Origin: Poriferisodalis sp965221195
GTDB taxonomy: Bacteria > Actinomycetota > Acidimicrobiia > Acidimicrobiales > Poriferisodalaceae
DNA length: 64,000 bases
Direction: 5' to 3'
Assembly: GCA_965221195.1 (NCBI GenBank)
Contig: OZ244864.1
Coordinates: 2,628,875-2,692,874, forward strand
The translations under genes were made by a program, and so were the position numbers. Positions 43,656-52,679 of the stretch are shown piece after piece. Under the pieces are notes generated by a model that saw only the letters and a program-made list of their open reading frames with translations, made no database searches and had not been told where the DNA came from. Each line of letters opens with the position of its first letter. The stretch's first letter is position 1.

Positions 43656-46600
43656 CTACCGAAGCGCTGCGGCGGACTCGGTGGACGTGAGCGGGTTGTC
43701 CGCATCAGTCAACGCAGCAGCATCAGCAACATCAGCAACATCATCAGACGGGCGTTCGGACACGACCACGCTGGATCCCCCCGGCGGCATCGACACGCCG
43801 TAGAGCACATCAGCGGCCTCCATCGTTTGACGCTGGTGGCTCACGATGACCAGCTGAGACTCGCGTCGGAACTGGGCTACAACGTCTAAGAAGCGCTGGA
43901 GGTTCACATCGTCGAGCGCAGCTTCGACCTCGTCGAGTACATAGAAGGGTGACGGACGGCTGCGGAACACCGCAAAGAGATACGCCAGTGCAACCAGCGA
44001 ACGCTCGCCACCTGAGAGCAGCGACAGACGTCCGACACGCTTACCTGCCGGTCGCACATCCAACTCGACGCCGCTGGTCAGCATCTGATCGGGCTCTGTC
44101 AGCAAAAGCTTCCCGGTGCCACCGGGGAACAACGTGCCGAACAGTTCCGCAAAGTTCCGCGACACATCCTTGAAGGCGTGCTCGAACGTCGCCACGATCT
44201 CTGTGTCGATCGCCCCGATCACCTTGCCCAGTTCGCGTCTGGCTTTGCGAACATCTGCGAGTTGCGATGCCACGAACTCATGTCGCTCAGACGCTGCCTC
44301 GTACTCTGAGAGCGCGAGAGGGTTCACCGGTCCGAGACGTTTGAGATCGGCGCGCAATGCCCGCTCCCGGGCGGCGGCCTGCGAGCCTGCGGGCAGCGGC
44401 GGCCGCGCAGCAGCGAGAGCCGTCTCAGGCTCAACAGCGAAATCCACTCGCAACGTGTTAACCAGAACATCGCGCTTGGTCCGGCGCTCGGCATCGGTCA
44501 CGTCCAGCGTGGCGAGTTCAGCGCGCAGGTGCTCAAGGCGCCCAGCGGCGGTGTTTCGCTCCCGTCGCAGGGTGTCGAGACGTTCAGAGAGACGTTGGGT
44601 GAGCCCGGTTCGGACATCATGGCGTGCTTGCAGGCGCTCAGCTTCGGCATCGAGACGGCGCCGCCACCCGCAGAGCAGTAGCTCAAGCCGACTCAGCGCC
44701 GAAGCGAGACGCTCAGAGCGCTCAAGCCGAGCCGATGCGGTCGCTCGAGCGGTCTCATGCCCACGCAGACGGTGGCTGATCGCCCGCAGCCGGTGCTCAA
44801 GCACAGCCCGGCGCTGCTGCTGTGCGGATGCCTCGGCTTCGACGGCTTGTAGCTGCGCGGCCCGTCGTGCCGAAGCTGCAGCGATTCGCTGTCGCAGCGC
44901 CTCGACGGCACTTTGGGATTGCTGTCGCTTGTCGAAGGCATTCCGGTGGGCTAGGCGCGCCGTTTCGAGTCTCGTGGCTGCCTCGCTGCAAAGGTCGTTC
45001 AGTTCGGCGATACGCGCCTGCGCTTCTTCAAGGGCTGCCGCAGCGGTGGCGGTGCCAGTGCTGCCGATCCGCCAGCTTCGAGACCCAAAGCGATCCCCGT
45101 TGCGTGTCACAAAGACACCGCCTCGGTTCGCAAGAACTCGTTCGTACGCAACCCGCCATTCGCCGCGCACGCAGACAGCGTGACCTATGACGTCATCAAG
45201 CAGTGTCTCAATGTCGACCCGAAGGCCGTCCGCGACATGAGACGCGGCATGAATATGTGGCCGCACAAGTTCGTCTTCGTCGTTCAGTGAGGGCACCTCA
45301 GTGAGTGGGGGCACCTCAGTGAGGCGCTGAGATTGGGCGGGCGGCCCTGCTGCGCTGAGCGAGATCACCGACCCAGTCAGCCCTTCAGCAGCAAGTGCAG
45401 TGAGCGCTACAGATGCAGCGTTGTTATCACGCACGACGATGTCATTCAACGCGCCGTGTGCCGCAGCCTCAGCCGCAGCCTCGAAGCCCTCGTCAATCAC
45501 GACAAGCTCGCCGAGCATGCCCACCACGCCGGGTAATCCTTCGAGCGCTTCGATGCCGGATTCGGCACGCGCCGAACTGATCGCCGAATCTAAGGCTTCT
45601 GATCGCCCGATCCAGCGCTGCAGCTCTTCTGTTGCGGCCCGCTTGGTTTCGTCAGCTTGTGTCATTGCTGCTGCTGCGTCGTCAAGACGCTCTGCAGCCT
45701 CGGAGACTTCGGCCGAGGCTGCAGCCAATTCGATCTCATCTGCGGTTGGCTGGGGTTCTGCCGCAGAGTCGTGCCTGCTTGGCGGATCTGCGCCGTTTGT
45801 GTCTGCCGATGCCGCAGCGACTGCGTCGAGTTCTGCGATCTCCGCCGTCAACCGTGACTGTTCGTCGGTGAGCGTTGCGACGACGTCAGAATCGAGCAGA
45901 GCGTTTCGTTCCCGTTCGACTGAACGCATCCGCTCTTGGGTCTGGCCGATGAGACCGCGTGCCCGTTCTGAGAGCGACGCAACGCGTGAAAGCCGATCCG
46001 TCGGCTCGTTGGTCAGATCCGCAAGTTGTGCTTGCGCGGACTCGATGGCGTTTGTGTTGTCGGCCAACGACTCCTCAGCGACGCTTCGCTCTGCTTCCCA
46101 TTTGGCCCGTCTCGCATCTGAGGAGGCCTGTGCTTGGTCGTGTCGGGCTAGTTCTTGTCCGGCGTTGTACAGCTGCAGGTCTGCCAGTTCTGTACTGAGT
46201 TGGGCGTGACGGCGCGCTGCTTCTGCCTGCCGCTCGAGCGGTCGGAGCTGCCGACGCAGTTCGCGCTGCAAGTCGGCGAGACGCGTCACGTTCGCCTCAG
46301 TGCTTTCGAGCCGTCGCTCCGCTCTTTCTCTGCGTCGACGGAATTTCAGGATGCCCGCAGCCTCCTCAATGAGCGCTCGACGTTCTGCGGGCTGTGCCGA
46401 AAGCACTCCGGCTATCTGGCCTTGAGCCACGATGATGTGCTGCTGCCGACCGACACCGGCATCGTTGAGGAGTTCTTGGAGGTCAAGTAGGCGACAAGGC
46501 ATCCCGTTGAGCGCGTACTCAGAGTCGCCAGAACGAAACAGTGTGCGGGTGATGGACACTTCCGCTGTTTGGGTGGGCAGTATCTGCGATTCGTTGTCGA

Positions 46601-46850
46601 TAACCAAGGTGACTTCTGCCCGACCGAGCGCGGCGCGGCGCCCGGTTCCGGCGAAGATCACGTCGTCCATCCGCTGGCCACGCAGAGCGCGCGGTCCTTG
46701 AGCGCCAAGCACCCAGGCGATGGCATCTACGACGTTCGACTTGCCACTTCCGTTGGGACCGACGACCACGGTGACACCTGGCTCAAACGTCAGCGTGGTG
46801 GCGTCAGCGAACGACTTGAAGCCGGACAAGGTCAGAGAGCGGAGATACAC
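43656..46850 (-). CDS. smc: Chromosome segregation protein SMC
   Basis: 1064 residues, GTG start. Walker A GPNGSGKSNVVDAIAWVLG at residues 33-51, coiled coil to about 425, hinge about 430-590 (GLPGVVGMLGELV; AVCVRGEWRVAYERVLANRGG), second coiled coil, then LSGGERSLVALAYLFAVF and FYVLDEVEAALDDVN. Typical bacterial SMC has about 1180 residues, so the arms look shorter. The hinge carries a doubled TEVP segment from an 18-base tandem copy. Partners scpA/scpB are not in the window. Confidence 0.95.
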   Translation of the reverse strand: MYLRSLTLSGFKSFADATTLTFEPGVTVVVGPNGSGKSNVVDAIAWVLGAQGPRALRGQRMDDVIFAGTGRRAALGRAEVTLVIDNESQILPTQTAEVSITRTLFRSGDSEYALNGMPCRLLDLQELLNDAGVGRQQHIIVAQGQIAGVLSAQPAERRALIEEAAGILKFRRRRERAERRLESTEANVTRLADLQRELRRQLRPLERQAEAARRHAQLSTELADLQLYNAGQELARHDQAQASSDARRAKWEAERSVAEESLADNTNAIESAQAQLADLTNEPTDRLSRVASLSERARGLIGQTQERMRSVERERNALLDSDVVATLTDEQSRLTAEIAELDAVAAASADTNGADPPSRHDSAAEPQPTADEIELAAASAEVSEAAERLDDAAAAMTQADETKRAATEELQRWIGRSEALDSAISSARAESGIEALEGLPGVVGMLGELVVIDEGFEAAAEAAAHGALNDIVVRDNNAASVALTALAAEGLTGSVISLSAAGPPAQSQRLTEVPPLTEVPSLNDEDELVRPHIHAASHVADGLRVDIETLLDDVIGHAVCVRGEWRVAYERVLANRGGVFVTRNGDRFGSRSWRIGSTGTATAAAALEEAQARIAELNDLCSEAATRLETARLAHRNAFDKRQQSQSAVEALRQRIAAASARRAAQLQAVEAEASAQQQRRAVLEHRLRAISHRLRGHETARATASARLERSERLASALSRLELLLCGWRRRLDAEAERLQARHDVRTGLTQRLSERLDTLRRERNTAAGRLEHLRAELATLDVTDAERRTKRDVLVNTLRVDFAVEPETALAAARPPLPAGSQAAARERALRADLKRLGPVNPLALSEYEAASERHEFVASQLADVRKARRELGKVIGAIDTEIVATFEHAFKDVSRNFAELFGTLFPGGTGKLLLTEPDQMLTSGVELDVRPAGKRVGRLSLLSGGERSLVALAYLFAVFRSRPSPFYVLDEVEAALDDVNLQRFLDVVAQFRRESQLVIVSHQRQTMEAADVLYGVSMPPGGSSVVVSERPSDDVADVADAAALTDADNPLTSTESAAALR

Positions 46851-46852
46851 AG

Positions 46853-46927
46853 GAGCGTCAGCGAGTCAATAAACACAGAGCGTCAGCGAGTCAATCAGCA
46901 CAGAGCGTCAGCGAGTCAATAAACACA
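46853..46927. repeat. Tandem repeat, 3 x 25 bp, between mutM-like gene and smc
   Basis: Three abutting 25-base units beginning GAGCGTCAGCGAGTCAAT fill the entire junction between the smc start and the mutM-like stop. Copies differ at only a few bases. The smc ribosome-binding region lies inside it. Confidence 0.92.
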
Positions 46928-46930
46928 GGG

Positions 46931-47761
46931 TTAAACCTGATAGTCGCAGTAGTGGTGAGTCACACCCCGAATGACAGTTGTGAGGACGTCGCCGCGGCCA
47001 TTTCGGCACCGCTCACCTGCCCGTCCGTACACCTCCAGAAAAGGATCAAAGCCTCCCGCCTTGCCAAACAAGTCAAGGTGCCCGTCAACAGAGGACCCTC
47101 GGTATTTGATTGAATTATGTACGGTCTCAACGATCGCTCGGCAAAGGCGCCGGACTTCTTGGGGATTCAGCTCGCTAGCGGGACGCACATGGCCTAGCTG
47201 CGCTGCGTGGAGCACCTCATCGGAGTACATCGGGCCGAGGCCCACCACGAAGGTGGGGTCAAGCAGCAGGTCGCGCACTGTCTCAGCACGGCCTCGCAGC
47301 TTGAGGGCGAAATCGGTCAAAGGCATCTGCGTATCAACTGGGTCAAACCCGAGTTCGTCCCGATTCGGATACAGCTTGTGGTAGCGAGGCCGAGTGACGA
47401 CGCGCAGTGTGGCTTCAACGCCCGAGTCAAGCAGTCGCAGCTGTCCACCTTTGGTGAAGGTCATCACCACTTTGGTTCCGGGCTCAATCGGTGTGCGCGA
47501 AGTTGCCCGCCGAAACGAGCCAGTCGCGCCGAGTTTTGCGACCATGATCTCTTCGGTGTCAAGCATGAAGAGAATCAACGAACCCTCCCGGACGACCGAG
47601 GTTATCTTCTTGCCCTCAAGCAGGTCTGCGAACTGCTTCTTAGAGCGCATCGCTGGCAGTGTTCGCTTGGTACCGGGAACTTCCACCAACTTGAACTTGC
47701 GGGTGGATACCTCTTTGTCTAGATCGCGCTTGGCAATCTCAATCTCAGGCAGCTCAGCCAT
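46931..47761 (-). CDS. mutM: Fpg/Nei (MutM)-family protein lacking key catalytic residues
   Basis: 276 residues with the overall MutM order: N-terminal domain, helix-two-turns-helix (LLLDPTFVVGLGPMYSDEVLHAAQL) and a C-terminal finger region (EVYGRAGERC). The protein opens MAELPEIE where active enzymes open M-P-E-L-P-E, so the catalytic proline is alanine; the glutamate remains. The finger keeps only two cysteines (ERCRNG; YCDYQ) of four, and the lysine loop reads VREGSLILF. ATG at 47759-47761 overlaps rnc by 8 bases. Glycosylase activity is doubtful; a DNA-binding or altered-lyase role is possible. The symbol marks family and position only. Confidence 0.8.
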   Translation of the reverse strand: MAELPEIEIAKRDLDKEVSTRKFKLVEVPGTKRTLPAMRSKKQFADLLEGKKITSVVREGSLILFMLDTEEIMVAKLGATGSFRRATSRTPIEPGTKVVMTFTKGGQLRLLDSGVEATLRVVTRPRYHKLYPNRDELGFDPVDTQMPLTDFALKLRGRAETVRDLLLDPTFVVGLGPMYSDEVLHAAQLGHVRPASELNPQEVRRLCRAIVETVHNSIKYRGSSVDGHLDLFGKAGGFDPFLEVYGRAGERCRNGRGDVLTTVIRGVTHHYCDYQV

Positions 47762-48605
47762 GAGCGGACTCCTTCGCAAAGTTTGATGTTGCAACGACGG
47801 GTTGATCACTGTGCTGACCGGCACTGTGCTGGCCGACGATCTGCCGGCCGGCACTGTGCTGACCGGTAATCTGCTGGCAAGCCGCTGCGGCTGCGTGGCG
47901 CTCTGCGGCCCGCTTGGTCGGACCTTTGCCACGGCCCCACACCTGCTCTGCGACACGCGCTTCGGCTGTGTATCGCCGCTGATGGGGCGGTCCCGAACTC
48001 ATGACCACATAGGTGGGCTTAGTCCCGAATCTCTGAGCGACGTATTCCTGCAGGCGGTTCTTTGCCTCACCGGCACCGGGAGCGGCGGCCGCCGCCGTGA
48101 GGTACTGCCCCAAAAGACGGCCGACCATCCCCTGCGCTGCCTCTATTCCCCCGTCGAGATAAACCGCTGCGAGCACAGCCTCGAATGCGTCGGCCAAGAT
48201 CGACTCCCGGTCGGCTCCCCCGGTGGCCTCCTCGCCTCGGCCCAATAGCAAGGCCGACCCCAAGTCACAGTCACGCGCAGCGTCAGCCAGCGCCTCAGCA
48301 CTCACGACGGCCGACCGAACCGCGCTGAGATCGCCGGGACCCAGATGAGGCCACTGTTCCATCGTGCGATCACTCACACACAGTCCTAACACAGCGTCGC
48401 CAAGAAACTCCAAGCGTTCGTTGGACGCAGCGGTGTGATCGGCTTGATCGGCATCCGGTGTGCTGCTGCGCTTGCGGCCGTTGCGCTCATGGCACCAGCT
48501 TCGGTGCGAAAGTGCCTCTACCAGCAGTGCGGGGTCGGCGAACCGGTGTCCGATTCGCTCCTGCAAGCTGCAGAGTTCAGCGTGTTCGGCCAAGGCTGCG
48601 GGCAC
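47754..48605 (-). CDS. rnc: Ribonuclease III
   Basis: 283 residues, GTG start. Catalytic signature SNERLEFLGDAVLGL near residue 62 and second metal motif DAFEAVLAAVYLDGG; dsRNA-binding domain from about 185 (AKNRLQEYVAQRFG; KGPTKRAAERHAAAAAC). The tail has GQHSAG repeats. Matures rRNA and cuts duplex RNA. A single base separates it from the acpP stop, and it overlaps the mutM-like gene by 8. Confidence 0.95.
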   Translation of the reverse strand: MPAALAEHAELCSLQERIGHRFADPALLVEALSHRSWCHERNGRKRSSTPDADQADHTAASNERLEFLGDAVLGLCVSDRTMEQWPHLGPGDLSAVRSAVVSAEALADAARDCDLGSALLLGRGEEATGGADRESILADAFEAVLAAVYLDGGIEAAQGMVGRLLGQYLTAAAAAPGAGEAKNRLQEYVAQRFGTKPTYVVMSSGPPHQRRYTAEARVAEQVWGRGKGPTKRAAERHAAAAACQQITGQHSAGRQIVGQHSAGQHSDQPVVATSNFAKESAHG

Positions 48606-48606
48606 G

Positions 48607-48897
48607 TCAGCCGACGCGTTCCATCACGTAGTCGATGGCATCGCGCACTGTCTTGAGGTCTTGTAGATCTTCGTCCTCAATCCGAAAACCCACCGTGCGC
48701 TCAGAGAGTTCTTCCTCGAGCGCTTCGACTAGCTCAATCAGTGCCAGAGAGTCGGCGCCGAGATCGTCAACGAACGACGACGACTCGGCCACCTGTGACG
48801 GTTCAATCTCCAAGATGTCGGCGAGCTGGTTACAGATGAGGTCGAAGACCTCGTCACGCTCGGGAGGGTTCTGACGCACATGGGTTTCAGCGGGCAT
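48607..48897 (-). CDS. acpP: Acyl carrier protein
   Basis: 96 residues; carries growing fatty-acyl chains on a phosphopantetheine arm. The attachment motif LGADSLALIELV gives the serine; helices II-IV are acidic as expected. ATG at 48895-48897 follows AGGAGTTTT, a clear ribosome-binding site, and is preferred to an upstream frame to 49014. Lies after plsX and before rnc, an order seen widely. Confidence 0.93.
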   Translation of the reverse strand: MPAETHVRQNPPERDEVFDLICNQLADILEIEPSQVAESSSFVDDLGADSLALIELVEALEEELSERTVGFRIEDEDLQDLKTVRDAIDYVMERVG

Positions 48898-49010
48898 GAA
48901 AACTCCTGCCGCCTTAGGCGTTCCGACACCGCCGCGGCACCGGCTTGCATCAACGGACAGACCTTGTGCATCCGCGCTGCGAATGCACGACGCGAGCCTA
49001 CCGCCAGTAT

Positions 49011-49988
49011 TCAAGCTGCCGGAAGACTCACATCGGCCAGCTCGCCCAGCAAGTCGGCCTCAACCATGCGGTGAGCAACCCTGATGGCACTCGTAATGGC
49101 AAGCGGACTCGACGAACCGTGAGCAATGACGCATAGTCCGCGTACGCCGAGCAGCATGGCCCCCCCGATGGCATCGGGACTGACTTCGTCCGCTAGTGGC
49201 GCTAGCAGCCTCAGAGCGGCTGCACCTTCAGGTCCGCCCTCAGACAGCCGCTCAAGGACGAGCCGAACAAAAAAAGATGCGGTGCCTTCCAGCGACTTCA
49301 GCAGGACATTGCCGGTGAAGCCGTCAGTGACTATGACATCGACGGGACCGTCAAAGATGTCCCGTCCCTCAATGTTGCCGAAGAAATCGATCTCGGTGTC
49401 CGCGGCGAGCAATCGGTGGGTTTCTTTGACCAACAGATTGCCCTTCTCGGGTTCTTCCCCAATCGAGAGCAGCCCCACACGCGGTGCCGACACGCCGAAC
49501 CTGATGCGACTGTACGCAGCGCCCAAACGAGCGAACTGATGCAACCATTGCGGGTTGCAGTCGGCCATGGCACCTGCGTCAAGCAGCACACGCACCGTAC
49601 CGGTACCTGGCACTCCGAAGGCCGCAGCAATCGCCGGCCGGGCGACTCCGGACAGCCGCCGCAAACGCAGTAAGGCGGCGGCAGCCACGGCCCCAGTGTT
49701 GCCCGCGCTCACAACCGCTGAGGCTTCGCCTTCTCGCAAAGCAGTAACGGCACGAACGATTGATGAGTCCTTCTTGGTCCGGACAGCGCGGCCAGGCTCC
49801 TCGGACATCTCGATGATCTCCGATGCGTCGATGATGCCAAGATCCCCGCCGCCCGCTGCGACGATGGCATCGCGACGGCCCACAAGGACTATCTCGATGC
49901 CTTCAGATGCTGCTGTGAGGGCACCCTGGACGGCCGCTTCCGGAGCATGGTCGCCGCCCATGGCATCAACGGCAACCGGCAGGGTCAT
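49011..49988 (-). CDS. plsX: Phosphate acyltransferase PlsX
   Basis: 325 residues; converts acyl-ACP to acyl-phosphate for phospholipid synthesis. Begins MTLPVAVDAMGGDHAPEAAV, with VSAGNTGAVAAAALLRL and FFGNIEGRDIFDGPVDVIVTDGFTGNVLLKSLEG. An in-frame ATG at 50010-50012 would add eight residues and a still longer frame would overlap rpmF. The order rpmF-plsX-acpP is standard. Confidence 0.93.
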   Translation of the reverse strand: MTLPVAVDAMGGDHAPEAAVQGALTAASEGIEIVLVGRRDAIVAAGGGDLGIIDASEIIEMSEEPGRAVRTKKDSSIVRAVTALREGEASAVVSAGNTGAVAAAALLRLRRLSGVARPAIAAAFGVPGTGTVRVLLDAGAMADCNPQWLHQFARLGAAYSRIRFGVSAPRVGLLSIGEEPEKGNLLVKETHRLLAADTEIDFFGNIEGRDIFDGPVDVIVTDGFTGNVLLKSLEGTASFFVRLVLERLSEGGPEGAAALRLLAPLADEVSPDAIGGAMLLGVRGLCVIAHGSSSPLAITSAIRVAHRMVEADLLGELADVSLPAA

Positions 49989-50115
49989 GGACCCACTCGC
50001 CGATGAAGCCATGAGCTTGACTGGGCGCGTTCGCGCAGAGCTGCTCGCCGACTGCGGCCCCTGCTCGCTCCGCTTGCGGGCCCCCCAAGCATTGGCCGCG
50101 CCACTGGGCGTCTCC

Positions 50116-50295
50116 TCAGGCGATATCGAGGGCTTGACGGCCGCCGTACCAGCCGCACTGTCCGCAGACTCGGTGCGGCAGCTTTGCGGCACCGCAGCGC
50201 GGGCACAGGCTTCGCGGGGCCTCGGCTAAGCGCCATGCTGCCGCACGACGCGAACGCGTCTTGCTCTTGGATGTCTTCTTTTTGGGGACTGCCAC
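50116..50295 (-). CDS. rpmF: 50S ribosomal protein L32
   Basis: 59 residues; GTG start giving VAVPKKKTSKSKTRSRRAAAW, then a zinc ribbon CPRCGAAKLPHRVCGQCGWY with all four cysteines, so this is the zinc-requiring form. It follows yceD and precedes plsX as in most bacteria. Too short to stand out by length alone, but the motif is decisive. Confidence 0.93.
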   Translation of the reverse strand: MAVPKKKTSKSKTRSRRAAAWRLAEAPRSLCPRCGAAKLPHRVCGQCGWYGGRQALDIA

Positions 50296-50413
50296 AGCCG
50301 GACTCCTCAAGCGGACTGCGCATTCTACCCATCACAGTCCTCCAAGTTCACAGCCCCCAAGCTCACAGTCTTTCGAGGCCCACTTGAGAGAATGACAACC
50401 TAGAAGGACAGAC

Positions 50414-50983
50414 TCAGTGGTGATCCGCTGAGTCCGAGCGCAGGGCTTGCAGTGGTGCCCAGCGCGGGTCTGTCGGTTCAGCAGTTTCTTCGTGTTCTTC
50501 GTGTGCCGGCTCATCTTGAGCCGCTGTGAACTCGGCCCCAATATTGGGGCATGGATCCAAATGGGGGCACCGAATCGCTTCTATGGGAAGTTCCAGCAGT
50601 ATCGCTTCACGCACCATGGGTACTAGGTCTACGTGGGTGGGATGAAGCAGGTACTGCTCTCCTTCGCGTGGCGTAGCGGCAAACACCTCACTCACGCTTG
50701 CGTGTGCCTCACCCTCAAGCGGCATCCAGCAACGAGCACAAGGTCCTCGCCACCCCGCAGTGACATGGCCGACAGCGCTCACACCACCGCTGATGATCTC
50801 CAGCGACAGCCCAACGTTTACTTCGCCGTCTAGAGGTACCTCCACATCTGCGATACGCAATTCGTCTCCGCCGCCCGAGTCGGCGAGTGCTGATGCTTGC
50901 ACTTTTGTCGACCACATGAGCTGGCCGCGTTCGAGGAGCCGCAGCGGCACTGACAGGGACCGCGAGCGGCCCCTAACGCTCAC
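50414..50983 (-). CDS. yceD: YceD/DUF177 family protein
   Basis: 189 residues, GTG start in a GTGA overlap with the sepIVA-like stop. Core: LEIISGGVSAVGHVTAGWRGPCARC, then CPHLDPCPNIG near the C-terminus, the family's cysteine pairs. It is linked to 23S rRNA accumulation in other bacteria and sits directly before rpmF, as expected. Confidence 0.9.
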   Translation of the reverse strand: MSVRGRSRSLSVPLRLLERGQLMWSTKVQASALADSGGGDELRIADVEVPLDGEVNVGLSLEIISGGVSAVGHVTAGWRGPCARCWMPLEGEAHASVSEVFAATPREGEQYLLHPTHVDLVPMVREAILLELPIEAIRCPHLDPCPNIGAEFTAAQDEPAHEEHEETAEPTDPRWAPLQALRSDSADHH

Positions 50984-51780
50984 ACCTGATCCTGATCGAA
51001 AACCATCGGATTTGTGTCTGGCGGATTGGTGTCTGGCGGATTGGTGTCTGGCGGATTGGTGTATGGACCGCTGCCGAACGACGGTGAGCTACCGGCTGCT
51101 CTTTGTGATTCTGCGGTGTCAGCAGGCAGGGCATCAGCGGGCAGCGATGTCACAGGGGTCGCGATTCGCCTACCGAGCTTGCGCCGCGCTGCTTGAACTG
51201 CAATTTGGATCTGGTCGAACGCACTGGCGAACTGCGCCAACTGCCGCTCGCAGTACTCGTCTACTTCGTGGCGGCGGCGGCGGCTCTGAAACTGCGCGTC
51301 GTCAAGCAGCTGCCGCGCGCGGCGTTCTGCGCTGCGTACGACCTCAGTGCGCTGGACCATCTGGGCTACCCGGCTGCGCGCCTCGTCGATGATCATGTTG
51401 GCATCTACGCGCGCTTGAGCGAGCACTTCGTCGCGCTCGTGCAGCAGCCAGCGGGCTTGTCGCGTCTCGTCGGGCACTGCCGCCAGCGCCGACTCAAGCA
51501 GAGTCATCACCTCATCGCGGTTGATCATGACCGTTGTTGACAACGGCATTGGTCTTGCAGCGTCAATGATCGCCATGGCTTCGCGTATGAACTGCTCAGC
51601 AGTGACCGACGGAGGGCGGGCCGCCAAAGCTTCCCGATGACCCGCGCTCTGTGCAACAGCAGTTTCTTCCGTGGGAGCAGCAGATGGAACAAACAGAGGC
51701 GCTTGCGGCGACGCGGGCGCAACACCGGGATGCGCATACGGCGGAGCCAACGCATCAACGCTCCCCTCAGAGATGCTCAT
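50980..51780 (-). CDS. SepIVA/DivIVA-like coiled-coil protein
   Basis: 266 residues. After a Pro/Ala-rich head, residues about 70-220 are strongly helical and charged (LLHERDEVLAQARVDANMI; RSAERRARQLLDDAQFQSRRRRHEVDEY), matching the septum-associated actinobacterial coiled-coil family. In mycobacteria the order rnc-DUF177-SepIVA is the same, which supports the call. The tail has DTNPP repeats from 15-base tandem copies. Start overlaps the coaD stop (ATGA). Likely role: cell-wall/septum organisation. Confidence 0.75.
   Translation of the reverse strand: MSISEGSVDALAPPYAHPGVAPASPQAPLFVPSAAPTEETAVAQSAGHREALAARPPSVTAEQFIREAMAIIDAARPMPLSTTVMINRDEVMTLLESALAAVPDETRQARWLLHERDEVLAQARVDANMIIDEARSRVAQMVQRTEVVRSAERRARQLLDDAQFQSRRRRHEVDEYCERQLAQFASAFDQIQIAVQAARRKLGRRIATPVTSLPADALPADTAESQRAAGSSPSFGSGPYTNPPDTNPPDTNPPDTNPMVFDQDQV
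51014..51066. repeat. Tandem repeat, 3.5 x 15 bp, in the sepIVA-like gene
   Basis: Abutting 15-base copies of GTGTCTGGCGGATTG encode the DTNPP tail repeats. Confidence 0.9.
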
Positions 51781-52274
51781 GTCGCCGCCTCCTGTCTGTG
51801 CGCCGAGCGTTGTCGGAGTCGGTCGGCTACCGGGACGGGGACCAAATGGGAGCAGTCGCCGCCAAGTTTGGTGATCTCCCGAATGTAGTTGGAGGCGATG
51901 AAGAGGTGCTCAGTCCGAGGTGGGACAAAGACCGTCTCGACACCAGACACGGAGTAGTTCATATGGGCCATTCGCAGCTCTGACTCGAAATCGCTCTGAC
52001 TCCGAAGCCCCTTGATGACAACATCAGCGCAGAGCCGGGCTGCAAGGTCCACCACCAGTTCGGCGAACTGCACCACTGAGACATTGTGGAGATGACGGGT
52101 CGAGTCCTCAATCATAGACACGCGTTCGTTATCGGCGAACAGTGGCGCGGACTTGGCCGGATTGCGCATCGCTGCAACAACGACAGAATCGAACAGCCGA
52201 GAGGCCGCGGAGATCACATCAAGATGACCGTTGTGTACAGGATCGAACGAACCTGGATACATCGCTTTGACCAC
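51777..52274 (-). CDS. coaD: Phosphopantetheine adenylyltransferase
   Basis: 165 residues; penultimate CoA step. YPGSFDPVHNGHLDVI holds the T/H-x-G-H nucleotidyltransferase motif, and VVIKGLRSQSDFESELRMAHMN and IASNYIREITKLGGD complete it. GTG at 52272-52274, 9 bases after GGAGG; the ATG four codons in is an alternative. ATGA overlap with the sepIVA-like gene. Confidence 0.95.
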   Translation of the reverse strand: MVKAMYPGSFDPVHNGHLDVISAASRLFDSVVVAAMRNPAKSAPLFADNERVSMIEDSTRHLHNVSVVQFAELVVDLAARLCADVVIKGLRSQSDFESELRMAHMNYSVSGVETVFVPPRTEHLFIASNYIREITKLGGDCSHLVPVPVADRLRQRSAHRQEAAT

Positions 52275-52359
52275 TAAACGGTTCCTCCGGTCCGCTTCCG
52301 TTAGCCGACCGTACTGCGCGGCGGCCCCGAACTGCGGGATGCTCAGCGCCCAGCAGCGT

Positions 52360-52587
52360 TTAGTCGGGCAAGTTGTTGGCTTCTGGGCCGACTTGTGGGG
52401 TGGCCTCTAGGATGAGGTCCCAGCGGTCGCCGCAGTCGGCGCAGCGGTAGGCAACGACATCGCCCGGCTGGAAGCCCCAGTCGGGCTCAGCGAAGCTCAG
52501 CAGCCCGCAACGTCCTCCGCAGTCAACGCAGATGATCTCGGGTGCCACATCGACTTCACCGGTTCTGCTGCGTTTTGACGCTGTCAT
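52360..52587 (-). CDS. Small zinc-ribbon protein (75 aa)
   Basis: ATG at 52585-52587. Two pairs, CVDCGGRCG and CADCGDRW, with an aromatic/acidic middle (FAEPDWGFQPGDVVAYR), look like a zinc ribbon. No named family recognised. It is divergent from rsmD and upstream of coaD by about 85 bases. A longer frame to 52746 overlaps rsmD and is rejected. Confidence 0.65.
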   Translation of the reverse strand: MTASKRSRTGEVDVAPEIICVDCGGRCGLLSFAEPDWGFQPGDVVAYRCADCGDRWDLILEATPQVGPEANNLPD

Positions 52588-52679
52588 CTCTGCAGTGTCG
52601 CATGCCTCTGCGTCAAATGTCTCTGGGTCGCATGCCTCTGCTGTGCGGCTGCGTGGCTCTGCGGCTCTACTGTGCGGGC

